Origin: Mesorhizobium sp.
GTDB lineage: Bacteria > Pseudomonadota > Alphaproteobacteria > Rhizobiales > Rhizobiaceae
NCBI GenBank assembly: GCA_019635735.1
Contig: JAHBYX010000004.1
Span: 62,001-126,000 of the forward strand
Length of the DNA: 64,000 nucleotides
Reading direction: 5' to 3'
A program made the position numbers and the translations under genes. Positions 9,881-18,432 of this stretch are shown piece after piece (position 1 is the stretch's first letter; every line of letters begins with the position of its first letter). The notes under the pieces are model-generated. The model did no database searches. It saw nothing but the letters and a program-made list of their open reading frames with translations, and had not been told where the DNA came from.

Positions 9881-9918
9881 GCCCGAGTCTTTCTTTATCT
9901 CTTTTTTCTGGAAGGTCC

Positions 9919-10596
9919 ATGTCCGCCAGAGCGGTGATCGCAGTCGTGTCCGCAAGCAAGGAAGCCGGCGTCCAGCTCGGCGAGTATCTGCGCCGTCGCG
10001 GACACGACGTGACCCTGGCGCATGAAATGTGGTCGGCGAGGCCCCTGTTCGCCGGCAAGCCGGATCTCGCGGTCGTCGACCTGCAGCTTCCCGGCGGGTC
10101 CGGCCTCGACCTCCTGCGCGACTATGGCGGGGAGGAGGGGCCGGCCTTCGTCCTTGTCTCGTCCGGACCGGTGCTGATCGAGAAGGTGCTGGCGCTCGAA
10201 CTCGGCGCCGCCGACGTCATCGAAGCGCCGTTCAACCTGCGCGAGGCGGCCACCCGCATCGGCGGCATCCTGACCCGTCGCGGCTTTGCCGCGCCCGATC
10301 TCCTGCCGCTCGAAAACTCCACCGTCGACCTGAGGGCGGCGCTGGTGATGCACCATTCCGGCGAGGAGGAGCAGCTCTCCGCCGGCCAGGTGGCGATGCT
10401 CAAGCTGTTCGCCGCCCATCCGCATACGGTCATCAACCGCGACGACATCATCGCCGCAGCGCCTGCCGAGAGCTACGAGGCCTTCGACCGGTCGATCGAT
10501 TCCCGCATCGTGCGGCTGCGCCGCAAGCTCGATTCCGAGAGCATCGTCACCGTGCGGGGCGCGGGCTACCGGTTCGATCCGCCGAAAGGCGCATAG
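9919..10596 (+). CDS. OmpR-family regulator with degenerate receiver
   Basis: 225 aa; start ATG at 9919 after CTGGAAGGTCC. The N-terminal receiver keeps the phospho-Asp context (LAVVDLQLPGGSGLDLL, near residue 53) and the Ser/Thr position (VLVSSG). It lacks the acidic pair, reading VIAVVSASKEAG, and replaces the conserved Lys of the KPF motif by Ala (IEAPFNLRE). Such receivers usually do not follow normal phosphorylation control. The C-terminal winged helix is intact (RSIDSRIVRLRRKLDSESIV, then TVRGAGYRFDPP). It is transcribed divergently from the two-component pair with only 38 bp between start codons, suggesting co-regulation or cross-regulation (inference). Confidence 0.88.
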   Translation: MSARAVIAVVSASKEAGVQLGEYLRRRGHDVTLAHEMWSARPLFAGKPDLAVVDLQLPGGSGLDLLRDYGGEEGPAFVLVSSGPVLIEKVLALELGAADVIEAPFNLREAATRIGGILTRRGFAAPDLLPLENSTVDLRAALVMHHSGEEEQLSAGQVAMLKLFAAHPHTVINRDDIIAAAPAESYEAFDRSIDSRIVRLRRKLDSESIVTVRGAGYRFDPPKGA

Positions 10597-10659
10597 AAGG
10601 GCGAAACGGGTGTTGCCCGCCGAACGCCGCACCGTCTGTCTGCCTGCCCCGGGCTGCAC

Positions 10660-10827
10660 CTAGCGAACCACCGAACTCGCAGCGGACGCGATCTCGACCG
10701 TCGAAGCGGCGAGGGCCTGGTCGGCGGCCCGATCCTTCAACACGACCGCGCCGACGGCGAGCAGGCCGAACGCCGCCTGCGCGTAAAGCAGTCCAATCAG
10801 TATGGTCGATCCGAACCTCGAATTCAT
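10660..10827 (-). CDS. 55-aa predicted membrane microprotein
   Basis: ATG at 10825-10827 with a strong ribosome site GGGAGAAACGGTC; stop at 10660. The protein begins MNSRFGSTILIGLLYAQAAF and continues GLLAVGAVVL, forming one membrane-spanning helix (about residues 8-30). A hydrophilic Ala/Ser-rich tail follows (AASTVEIASAASSVV). Convergent with the 9919 regulator, 63 bp away. No family recognised; the helix and ribosome site support translation. Confidence 0.5.
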   Translation of the reverse strand: MNSRFGSTILIGLLYAQAAFGLLAVGAVVLKDRAADQALAASTVEIASAASSVVR

Positions 10828-11144
10828 GACCGTTTCTCCCTAAGTCCCGGCTGCCGCTGCGGCGCCTGGGCGGTTGTCTTTCATGCAGCCAGATTGATCG
10901 GGCCATGTATCCGGAATGTGCCGCTTGAAACCTGGTCTGTTGCCGCAAGCGGCTGGAATTCCGCGTGAATTGCCCGACGGGAAAGGATGCTGCGAAAGGC
11001 GGGCGATCATGTTTCCGAAAATGACCCGAATGGAAACCATTTCGAAACAAATATGAACGCGGGGTGAAATTGCGGCGATACAGAGCCGGCCCAAATTGTC
11101 TCCATCAAGCGCAGCAGACGCTAACGAAACAGCTGGAGGCTCCA
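10828..11144. other. 317-bp intergenic region upstream of the L,D-transpeptidase gene
   Basis: No gene seen. It contains the inverted repeat GTTTCC (11011-11016) and GGAAAC (11032-11037) with a 15-bp spacer, and immediately afterwards the palindrome TTTCGAAA (11040-11047). It becomes AT-richer toward the transpeptidase start, consistent with promoter and regulator sites for both flanking genes. No specific regulator can be named. Confidence 0.35.
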
Positions 11145-11609
11145 ATGACCGCTCTATCCGCCCGCTTCATCAACATCGCCGCGATCGCCGTGACCGGCCT
11201 CGGCCTCTTCACGGCCGCCGGCAAAGCACCCGCCCAGGCTTCGGTCTCCAACGAGGTCGTCGCCCGCATTTCCATCTCCGAGCAGAAGATGCAGGTCTCC
11301 GTCGGCGGCCGCCAGACCTACGAGTGGAAGGTCTCGACCGCCGGGAAGGGCTATGTCACGCCGACCGGTTCGTGGAAGCCCTACCGCATGCACGAGATGT
11401 GGTATTCGAAGAAATACGATAATGCGCCGATGCCGCATTCGGTGTTCTTCACCGGCGGCTACGCGGTCCATGCGACCCCGCACGTCAAGAATCTCGGCCG
11501 CCCCGCCTCGCATGGCTGCATCCGGCTTCACCCGACGAATGCCGAGGCGTTCTACACGCTGGTCAAGACGTTCGGCCAGCAGAATACCCGCATCGTCATC
11601 GTCAACTGA
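11145..11609 (+). CDS. L,D-transpeptidase (YkuD domain)
   Basis: 154 aa from the ATG at 11145 (CTGGAGGCTCCA upstream); the longer frame starting at 11064 lacks coding character before this point. An Ala-rich signal peptide (NIAAIAVTGLGLFTAAGKAP) is cleaved near APAQA. The YkuD catalytic motif is complete: His in AVHATPH, then ASHGCIRLHP with the nucleophile Cys. The enzyme is periplasmic and forms 3-3 peptidoglycan crosslinks or attaches proteins to peptidoglycan; which one cannot be told. It is short, a bare catalytic domain without LysM or PG-binding modules. A strong terminator follows. Confidence 0.93.
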   Translation: MTALSARFINIAAIAVTGLGLFTAAGKAPAQASVSNEVVARISISEQKMQVSVGGRQTYEWKVSTAGKGYVTPTGSWKPYRMHEMWYSKKYDNAPMPHSVFFTGGYAVHATPHVKNLGRPASHGCIRLHPTNAEAFYTLVKTFGQQNTRIVIVN

Positions 11610-11659
11610 TTTCCCCCGAGCGCAGCGCCGGAGTTCCCCCGGCGCGACCGCTTAACTCA

Positions 11660-11701
11660 CCCCGGCAGGAGGCTGACCTCCCCTGCCGGGGTCTGTTTTT
11701 T
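11660..11701 (+). terminator. Rho-independent terminator after L,D-transpeptidase
   Basis: Stem CCCCGGCAGG (11660-11669) pairs perfectly with CCTGCCGGGG (11682-11691), with a 12-nt internal segment that can extend the stem, followed by TCTGTTTTTT. It sits 51 bp after the transpeptidase stop and just before the convergent AraC gene stop, so it may serve both. Confidence 0.9.
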
Positions 11702-11709
11702 GGGTGGCT

Positions 11710-12648
11710 CTACTGCCGGCGGCCGGCGCGAAAGAGGCTCGGCGACTGGCCGAACGCGGCGCTGAAGGCGCGGCTGGCGTGCGCGCCGTCGGAGAAGCCG
11801 CAGTTCAGCGCGATCTCGGTGATGGATCGTCCGGCCTGGCGCGGGTCGGCGAGATCGCGGCGCATCGCCGCGAGCCGGCGCGTGCGGATATGTGCGGACA
11901 GCGTTCCGCCGGTGGCCGAAAACAGCATGTGCAGATAGCGCGGCGAGATGCCGAAGCGGGCGGCGATGCGCGACGGCGTCAGCGCCGGATCGTCGATATT
12001 GTCCTGGACATGGGCAAGGACGCGGGAGAGCAGGTCGCCGGTGGCGGGTGCCTGTGTGACGGGGTCGAGCAGCCGCCCCAGCAGGTCGACGAGAATGTCG
12101 GCGGCGAGCGGCCCGTGGCCGGCGGGAATGTCGCGCGCCACTTTGGCCAACGAGGCGAGGTGGCCGGCGGCAAGCGCGCCCAGCCCGCTGCGGCTCTCCA
12201 GCCGCACCGCACCCCGCGGTTCGGACGCGACGACGCCGCGGCCGAGCCGCTCGCGCGGGACGAGCAGCGTGACCTTGTGCAGCGGACTCATGACTTCGAA
12301 GCGGATCGGCCGCGATCCGTCCCAGAGCAGCATGTCGCCGGGACTGAGATTTGCCACGATATCGTCCTGTCTGACGCGCTCCTCGCCGGAGAGAACCAAA
12401 AGCATGCCGAAGTAGTCGCCGTCGGTGCGGCGGATGTCGGCGGCGTCGCGATAGCCTGAGAGCGGCGCGCTGCGGCATTCGACCACCGAGCACCCGCCCA
12501 GCCCGTGCCAGTCGAGCCGGCAGTCGTAGCGCTCGCGATCCGGCAGGTTCAGCGACCACGGCAGATGCACTTCGCTCAGCATCGTGCGCGCCGCCTGCGC
12601 GCGCAGCGCCTGCGGCAGGTCGAGAGACCTCCACGTGCCCGAATCCAT
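11710..12648 (-). CDS. AraC-family transcriptional regulator
   Basis: 312 aa from ATG 12648 (MDSGTWRSLDLPQALRAQAA), preceded by GGGAGGATGCG. In-frame ATGs lie further upstream (for example at 12693) but with weaker sites. An N-terminal cupin-like ligand domain (residues 40-190) resembles the AraC_binding_2 group. A two-helix-turn-helix AraC domain follows (ALTPSRIAARFGISPRYLHM, and ITEIALNCGFSDGAHASRAF). Divergent from the alpha/beta hydrolase gene 154 bp away, which is its likely target. Ligand unknown. Confidence 0.88.
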   Translation of the reverse strand: MDSGTWRSLDLPQALRAQAARTMLSEVHLPWSLNLPDRERYDCRLDWHGLGGCSVVECRSAPLSGYRDAADIRRTDGDYFGMLLVLSGEERVRQDDIVANLSPGDMLLWDGSRPIRFEVMSPLHKVTLLVPRERLGRGVVASEPRGAVRLESRSGLGALAAGHLASLAKVARDIPAGHGPLAADILVDLLGRLLDPVTQAPATGDLLSRVLAHVQDNIDDPALTPSRIAARFGISPRYLHMLFSATGGTLSAHIRTRRLAAMRRDLADPRQAGRSITEIALNCGFSDGAHASRAFSAAFGQSPSLFRAGRRQ

Positions 12649-12802
12649 CGCATCCTCCCGCGCCATGCCTCCCGCCGGCGCCGCGACTGACATTATTGCA
12701 CCCAGACTTCCCTGTCGAACAAGCCCGCTTCCCTGCCGTGCAAGCGCGGCTGCGCCGCCTCGCGCATCAAGTCCGCCTCGACCATCGCCAAGGGAGGATA
12801 CC

Positions 12803-13696
12803 ATGCGACGCGACATCGAATTCAGGACCGAGGACGGGGTGACCCTGCGCGGCTGGCATTACAAGGCCAAGGGCGTCGAAGGGCCGGCGCCGACGGTGAT
12901 CATGGCGCACGGCTTCACCGCCACGCGCGAGATCTATCTCGACAGCTTTGCCGAGGTGTTTTCGGCGGCGGGCCTCGGCGTCATCGTCTACGACCATCGT
13001 AACTTCGGCGTCAGCGACGGAAGCCCGCGCGGCCATGTCGATCCGTGGGCGCAGATCAACGGCTATCGCGACGCCATCACCTGGGCGCAGACCCAGAGCG
13101 ACGTCGACCCGAACCGCATCGGCGTCTGGGGCTCGAGCTATGCCGGCGGGCATGTGCTGGTTGTCGCCGCGCTCGACCGGCGGGTGAAATGCGTCGTCGC
13201 CCAGGTGCCGCTGACCTGGGGCTTCGAGACGGCGCGGCGGCTGATCCGCGGCGACCACTGGGCCGGATTGCGCGCCGCCTTCGACGGTGACCGCGCGGCC
13301 CGCGCCCGCGGTGAGGCCGGCGCGATGATGCCGGTCACCGCACCCGAGGGCCAGCCCTGCGCGCTGCCGACGGCGGACACCTACGAGTTCTTCACGCGCT
13401 TCGAGAAGGAGCACGAGACCAACTGGAAGAACGAGGTGACGCTGCATTCGATCGAGATGTTCACCGAATACGAGCCGGCGACCTACATTGCCCGCATCGC
13501 CCCGACGCCGCTGATGGTCGTGGTCGCGGCAGGCGATCATCTCACGCCCTTCGACATGACCGCTCGGGCCTACGAGCAGGCGCTGGAGCCGAAGAAGCTG
13601 GTCGTCCTGCCCGGCGGGCATTTCGAGGCGTATACGGGCGAGCCGTTCAAGGTGTCCTCGGCGGCGCAGCGCGACTGGTTCAAGCAGCACCTGTAG
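12803..13696 (+). CDS. Alpha/beta hydrolase
   Basis: 297 aa; ATG 12803 follows AGGGAGGATACC. Nucleophile elbow GSSYAG near residue 112, oxyanion-hole segment MAHGFTATRE near residue 35, and C-terminal His in LPGGHFEAYTGEP; an acid residue near AAGDHLTPFD completes the triad. The DHRNFGVSDG segment and length resemble dienelactone-hydrolase/YcjY-like proteins. No signal peptide, so cytoplasmic. Probably controlled by the divergent AraC regulator. Substrate not predictable. Confidence 0.85.
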   Translation: MRRDIEFRTEDGVTLRGWHYKAKGVEGPAPTVIMAHGFTATREIYLDSFAEVFSAAGLGVIVYDHRNFGVSDGSPRGHVDPWAQINGYRDAITWAQTQSDVDPNRIGVWGSSYAGGHVLVVAALDRRVKCVVAQVPLTWGFETARRLIRGDHWAGLRAAFDGDRAARARGEAGAMMPVTAPEGQPCALPTADTYEFFTRFEKEHETNWKNEVTLHSIEMFTEYEPATYIARIAPTPLMVVVAAGDHLTPFDMTARAYEQALEPKKLVVLPGGHFEAYTGEPFKVSSAAQRDWFKQHL

Positions 13697-13720
13697 GCGA
13701 GGGGACACCGGCCGGGCGGG

Positions 13721-16171
13721 TCACATCCTCACCCGCTCGGCCTTCGGGTCGTACATCGGTATTAGCGACGCCTCGGCGGCATAGCGCTCGCCGGCGATCT
13801 CGATCTCGTAGGACGAGGCCAGAATGTCGGCCTCGCTCTCGTTCGCGCAGGGCACGTAGCCCATGCCGATGGCGCCGCCGAGGAAGTGGCCGTAATTTCC
13901 GGAGGTGACCGTGCCGACGATCTTGCCGTCGCGTACCAGCGCCTCGTTGTGGAAAAGCAGCGGCTCGGGGTCCTTGAGCTTGAACTGCACCATGCGGCGC
14001 GATAGTCCCGCCTCCTTATTCCTCAATACCGCGTCGCGGCCGATGAATTCGCCCTTGGCGGTCTTCACCGCGAAGCCGAGGCCGGCCTCCAGCACATGGT
14101 CCTCGTCGGTGATATCGTGGCCGAAATGGCGGAAGGCCTTCTCGATGCGGCAGGAATCGAGCGTGTGCAGGCCGCAGAGTTTCAGGCCGAGGTCGGCGCC
14201 GGCCTCCTCGATCGTCTCGAAGACATGTGCCGCCTGGTCGGTCGACACATAGAGCTCCCAGCCGAGCTCGCCGACATAGGTGACGCGGTGGGCGCGGGCG
14301 AGGCCCATGCCGATCTCGATCTCCTGCCAGGTGCCGAAGGGATTTGCTCCGTTGGAGAAGTCGTTCGGGCTGATGCGCTGGATGAGGTCGCGGGACTTCG
14401 GCCCCATCAGGCAGAGCACGCTTTCGGCGGCAGTGACGTCCGTGATGACGGCGAAGTCGTCGCCGACATGCTTGCGCAGCCAGGCGAGGTCGCGCTGCAG
14501 CGTGGCGCCCGGAACGACGAGGAAGAAAGCGGTGTCGGACAGACGCGAGACGGTCAGGTCGCTCTCGATGCCGCCGCGTGCGTTCAGCATCTGCGTATAG
14601 ACGATCCTGCCCGGCGCGACGTCCATGTCGTTGGCGCAGACGCGCTGCAGGAAGGCTAGCGCATCGCGGCCCTCGACACGGATTTTTCCGAAGGACGTCA
14701 TGTCGAACAGGCCGACGCCGGTGCGCACCGCCATGTGCTCGGCGCGCTGGTTGCCGAACCAGTTCTGCCGCTTCCACGAATAGCGGTACTCGCGCTCCTG
14801 GCCTTCCCTTGCGAACCAGTTCGCCCGCTCCCAGCCGGCGACTTCGCCGAACACCGCGCCGCGGGCCTTGAGATGCTGGTGCAGCGGCGAGCGCCTGACG
14901 CCTCGGGCGGACGCCATCTGGCGGTAGGGGAAGTGGTCGGCATAGAGCAGGCCGAGCGTCTCGGTGACTCTGGCGCGCAGGTAGGTCCGGTTCTTCTGGA
15001 ACGGCTGCATGCGGCGGATGTCGACTTCCCAGAGGTCGAAGGGCGCTTCGCCGTCATTGATCCACTGCGCCAGCGCCATGCCGGCCCCGCCGGAGGAGAC
15101 GATGCCGATCGAATTGTAGCCCGCGGCGACCCAGTAGCCGGACAATTCCGGTGCTTCGCCCAGATAATAGCGGTCGTCGGGGGTGAAGCTCTCCGGACCG
15201 TTGAAGAAGGTGTGGATGCCGGCCGTCTCCAGCATCGGCATGCGGTTGACGCCCATGTCGAGGATCGGCGCGAAATGGTCCATGTCCTCCGGCAGCTGGT
15301 CGAAGCAGAAATCCTCGCGGATGCGCTGGCCGGCCGGCGGCCAGGGTTTTGCCACCGGCTCGAAGGCGCCGAGCATCATCTTGCCGGCGTCTTCCTTGTA
15401 GTAGGCGCACTCGTCCGGCACGCGCAGCACAGGCAGGCGGCCGAGGTCGGGGATCGGTTCCGTCACGAGATAAAAATGCTCGCAGGCGTGCAGCGGGATC
15501 GACACGCCGTTCTGCGCCCCCAGGTCCCGCGCCCACATGCCGGCGCAGTTGATGACGATGTCGGTTTGGATCGTGCCTTCCTCGCCGTCCTTCGCCCAGG
15601 ACACGCCGGTAACGCGGCCGTCCTTGGCATGGACCTTCGTGACCTTCGTCTGCTCGGACATGACTGCGCCGCGCTGGCGGGCGCCCTTGGCCAAGGCCAT
15701 CGCGATGTTGGCCGGGTCGCACTGGCCGTCGAGCGGCAGATGCACCGCGCCGACGACGTCCGAGACGTTGAGATGCGGATACATCTCCTTGACTTCATGT
15801 GGGGAAATCTCGCGCACGTCGACGTCGAAGGCGCGGGCGACCGTCGCCTGGCGATAGAGTTCGTGCTTGCGCTCCTCGGTCAGCGCCACCGAGATCGAGC
15901 CGACCTGGCGCATGCCGGTAGCCACACCGGTTTCCGCCTCCAGCTTGACGTAGAGGTCGGCGGAATATTTCGCCAGCCGCGTCATGTTCTGCGAGCCGCG
16001 CAACTGGCCGATCAGGCCGGCCGCGTGCCATGTCGTGCCGGAGGTAAGCTGCTTGCGCTCCAGCAGGACCACGTCCGTCCAGCCGAGTTTCGTCAGGTGG
16101 TAGGCCACCGAGCAGCCGGACACGCCGCCGCCGACGATCACCGCGCGGGCCTTCTGGGGGAGGGTGGTCAT
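13721..16171 (-). CDS. FAD-dependent/GcvT-type dimethylglycine or sarcosine dehydrogenase-like protein (copy 1)
   Basis: 816 aa. Residues 1-400 are a DAO-type FAD domain: Rossmann motif AVIVGGGVSGCSVAYHL, and TSGTTWHAAG with the His that carries covalent FAD in dimethylglycine and sarcosine dehydrogenases. A central FAO_M region and a C-terminal GcvT/aminomethyltransferase domain (residues 430-815, with CANDMDVAPGRIVYTQMLN) bind tetrahydrofolate. Family chemistry is oxidative N-demethylation, giving 5,10-methylene-H4folate. The exact amine cannot be read from sequence. Last gene of a minus-strand operon, separated from the aminotransferase by a palindromic element. Ribosome site GAGGCTGCCGC. 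Confidence 0.88.
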   Translation of the reverse strand: MTTLPQKARAVIVGGGVSGCSVAYHLTKLGWTDVVLLERKQLTSGTTWHAAGLIGQLRGSQNMTRLAKYSADLYVKLEAETGVATGMRQVGSISVALTEERKHELYRQATVARAFDVDVREISPHEVKEMYPHLNVSDVVGAVHLPLDGQCDPANIAMALAKGARQRGAVMSEQTKVTKVHAKDGRVTGVSWAKDGEEGTIQTDIVINCAGMWARDLGAQNGVSIPLHACEHFYLVTEPIPDLGRLPVLRVPDECAYYKEDAGKMMLGAFEPVAKPWPPAGQRIREDFCFDQLPEDMDHFAPILDMGVNRMPMLETAGIHTFFNGPESFTPDDRYYLGEAPELSGYWVAAGYNSIGIVSSGGAGMALAQWINDGEAPFDLWEVDIRRMQPFQKNRTYLRARVTETLGLLYADHFPYRQMASARGVRRSPLHQHLKARGAVFGEVAGWERANWFAREGQEREYRYSWKRQNWFGNQRAEHMAVRTGVGLFDMTSFGKIRVEGRDALAFLQRVCANDMDVAPGRIVYTQMLNARGGIESDLTVSRLSDTAFFLVVPGATLQRDLAWLRKHVGDDFAVITDVTAAESVLCLMGPKSRDLIQRISPNDFSNGANPFGTWQEIEIGMGLARAHRVTYVGELGWELYVSTDQAAHVFETIEEAGADLGLKLCGLHTLDSCRIEKAFRHFGHDITDEDHVLEAGLGFAVKTAKGEFIGRDAVLRNKEAGLSRRMVQFKLKDPEPLLFHNEALVRDGKIVGTVTSGNYGHFLGGAIGMGYVPCANESEADILASSYEIEIAGERYAAEASLIPMYDPKAERVRM

Positions 16172-16212
16172 GCGGCAGCCTCGGACAAGGTTGAGAATTG
16201 GCGTCGGGAGTT

Positions 16213-16342
16213 ACCCCCACCCCGTACCCCTCCCCACAAGGGGGAGGGGAATTGCGACGCTTGAGCCAGACACTCTGGACCGAAGGTGCGCGAATGCGCC
16301 CGCGTCTCCCTCCCCCTTGTGGGGAGGGGTAGGGGTGGGGGT
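16213..16342. repeat. Intergenic palindromic repeat (rhizobial type)
   Basis: Inverted repeat with arms at 16213-16249 and 16305-16342, each containing CCCTCCCC...CCTTGTGGGGAGGGG-type sequence and differing at only a few bases. It fills the gap between the aminotransferase and the first FAD/GcvT gene. Common as a dispersed element in Mesorhizobium and relatives; it is expected to form a long RNA hairpin inside the operon transcript. Confidence 0.85.
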
Positions 16343-16352
16343 CTGCTCCCGC

Positions 16353-17534
16353 TCATGACAAGGTTCCCGCCAACCGCCCGAGATGCCGCCTGAGCCGAGC
16401 CGCCGCCTCGCGCAGGACGGGCTCGGGCTGGCAGAGCGAGATGCGGATGCAGCCGGCGGCCGCGTCGCCGAAGGAGGAGCCGGGCATGACGGCGACCTTC
16501 TCCGCGTTGAGCAGTCCCCAGGCAAAGGCCTCGTCGTCGGGTTCGACCGCGCGGATGTCGAGCATGACATACATGCCGCCCTCGGAGCCGCGGACCGTGA
16601 TGCCGTTGATGCCGCGTATGGCGTCGAGGAAGGCAAGCCGGCGCGTGTCGTAGATGCGGGCGATCTCCTCGACGCCCCAGTCGTTCTCCAGCGCCTCGAT
16701 CGCCGCTCGGCTGACGAAGTCGGGCAGGCCGTAGGTCGAGACGAGGTTGAGGCTGATCAACTGCGTGATGAGCGGCTTCGGGCCGGTCAGCCAGCCGATG
16801 CGCCAGCCGGTCATGCCGTGGCTCTTGGACATCGAATTGATGACGAGCGTCCGCTCAGCCATCCCCGGCAGGCTGCGCGGCGAGACGTGTTCGCCGTGCG
16901 CTATGGTCCAGTAGACCTCGTCGGAGAGCAGCCATAGATCGTGTCGGCGGCAGATGTCGGCGATGGCTTCGAGGCTTTGGCGGGTATAGACGGCCCCCGT
17001 CGGATTGTTCGGCGAGTTGATCAGCATCGCCCGCGTGTTCGGCTGGATCGCCTTTTCAATCGCCGCCGGATCGGGCTGGAACCCGTCCTCGGCATGCGCC
17101 TCGACGACCGTGAAGCCGGCGCCGGCGGCGCGGAAGGTGCCCGGATAGGTCGCGTAGTAGGGCGCGACGACGATCGCATGCTTGCCAGGATCGAGCGTCG
17201 CCTGCACCGCCGCGAAAAGCGCGGCCTGGCCGCCGGGCGTGGCGAGGATCTGGTCGGGATCGGTCTCCACGCAGGTGCAGCGGGTGGAGAGCTTCGCCAT
17301 CGCGGCGCGCAGGCGCGGCAGGCCGGGGAGATGGGTGTAGTGGTGATGGCCGGCGCGGACATATTTCACCGCCGCCTCGACCGTTTCCGACGGCGTGTCG
17401 AAGTCGTGGTCGCCGACGGACAGCATGATAATGTCCTCGCCCGCCTGCTTGCGCGTCATGGCGTCGAAATGCACCTCCCAGCCGTCCTTGCCGGAGGGGG
17501 TGATGCCGGAAATGCGGGAAGACGGCTCAGGCAT
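16353..17534 (-). CDS. PLP-dependent class I/II aminotransferase
   Basis: 393 aa fold-type I enzyme. Visible motifs: INSPNNPTGAVYTR (substrate/PLP Asn), LLSDEVYW (PLP Asp and Tyr) and the Schiff-base Lys in SMSKSHGMTGWRIGW near residue 235; Arg near the C-terminus in GCIRISLCQ. Belongs to the aspartate/arginine-pyruvate-like subgroup. Its start overlaps the end of the homocysteine methyltransferase gene by 8 bp, so the two are translationally coupled. Co-transcription with two demethylating dehydrogenases suggests it deaminates an amino acid freed by demethylation (inference); specificity unknown. Confidence 0.88.
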   Translation of the reverse strand: MPEPSSRISGITPSGKDGWEVHFDAMTRKQAGEDIIMLSVGDHDFDTPSETVEAAVKYVRAGHHHYTHLPGLPRLRAAMAKLSTRCTCVETDPDQILATPGGQAALFAAVQATLDPGKHAIVVAPYYATYPGTFRAAGAGFTVVEAHAEDGFQPDPAAIEKAIQPNTRAMLINSPNNPTGAVYTRQSLEAIADICRRHDLWLLSDEVYWTIAHGEHVSPRSLPGMAERTLVINSMSKSHGMTGWRIGWLTGPKPLITQLISLNLVSTYGLPDFVSRAAIEALENDWGVEEIARIYDTRRLAFLDAIRGINGITVRGSEGGMYVMLDIRAVEPDDEAFAWGLLNAEKVAVMPGSSFGDAAAGCIRISLCQPEPVLREAAARLRRHLGRLAGTLS

Positions 17535-18432
17535 GGGGCGATCCCGCTATCTCGTGTCCGGCGGCTTCCAGACGGTCGCGAAGTGCCGCGATGTGCGGCG
17601 GGCCGACCTCGCAGCAGCCGCCGACGATGTCGAGGCCGGCTTCGACCCAGCCCAGCGCAAAGTCTGCATAAGCGTCCGGGTCGAGGTCGTGGCGGGCGTG
17701 CAGCACGTCCACCGTGCCGCCGTGCTTCAGCGCCTCGGTCGCGGTGAAGCCGTTGGCATAGGCGCCGACCGGAGCCCCGAGGCCCTTGAGCGCCGACAGC
17801 GCGGCATCGATCGTCTCCGGCCGCGAGCAGTTGACGAGACGCGCGGCGACGGGGAGATGCGCGATCGCGGCAGCAGCCTCCGCCAGCGTCTCACCGCTGC
17901 GCAGGCGCGCGCCGGGTTCATCGGCGAGCGTCCACGACACCCAGACCGGCTTGCCGGCCTCGCAGGCCGCGGTGGCCGCGGCGTGGGCTTCCTCGGCCGA
18001 GGCCATCGTCTCGCACAGGATCAGGTCGACATGGTCGGCCTGCTCGGCGACGATGCGGCGGTAGATGGCGAGCGTGTCGGCGTAGGAGATCGTCAGCTTC
18101 GGCGCGTAGGAGCCGAAGAGGGGCGGCAGGCAGCCGGCGATGGCGCAGTCGCCGGCCGCGTCGCGCGCCTGGCGGGCTAGCTCGATGCCGCGCGCCTGCA
18201 AGGTCTGGAACAGCTCGCCCGCCCCCTCGCGCTCCAGCCGCTCCGGCGTCGCCGCATAGGTGTTGATGGTGATCACCTTGGCGCCGGCTCCGATGAACTC
18301 GGCATGCAGGTCGCGCACGAGATCCGGCTCGTCGATCAGCACGCGCGCCGACCAGAGCGGCGTGGGCTTGGACTTGGAGCGGCGGAGCAACTCCTGGCCC
18401 ATGCCGCCGTCGGTGAGAATGATCCCTGTCAT
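17527..18432 (-). CDS. Homocysteine S-methyltransferase family protein
   Basis: 301 aa, one TIM-barrel S-methyltransferase domain as in MmuM/BHMT. The three zinc ligands are present: Cys in LVNCSRPETI and the CC pair in VGGCCEVGPPH. The N-terminal ILTDGGMGQELLRR carries the expected D/G motif. Family members move a methyl group from betaines or S-methylmethionine to homocysteine, making methionine. Beside two amine demethylases, a betaine-type donor is the natural guess (inference). Overlaps HAD and aminotransferase neighbours by 4 and 8 bp. Confidence 0.87.
   Translation of the reverse strand: MTGIILTDGGMGQELLRRSKSKPTPLWSARVLIDEPDLVRDLHAEFIGAGAKVITINTYAATPERLEREGAGELFQTLQARGIELARQARDAAGDCAIAGCLPPLFGSYAPKLTISYADTLAIYRRIVAEQADHVDLILCETMASAEEAHAAATAACEAGKPVWVSWTLADEPGARLRSGETLAEAAAAIAHLPVAARLVNCSRPETIDAALSALKGLGAPVGAYANGFTATEALKHGGTVDVLHARHDLDPDAYADFALGWVEAGLDIVGGCCEVGPPHIAALRDRLEAAGHEIAGSPHA

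Noticed and set aside
6863..9937. 1024-codon plus-strand frame opposite the kinase and regulator genes
   Set aside because: Antisense artefact of codon bias; low-complexity and without any recognisable motif.
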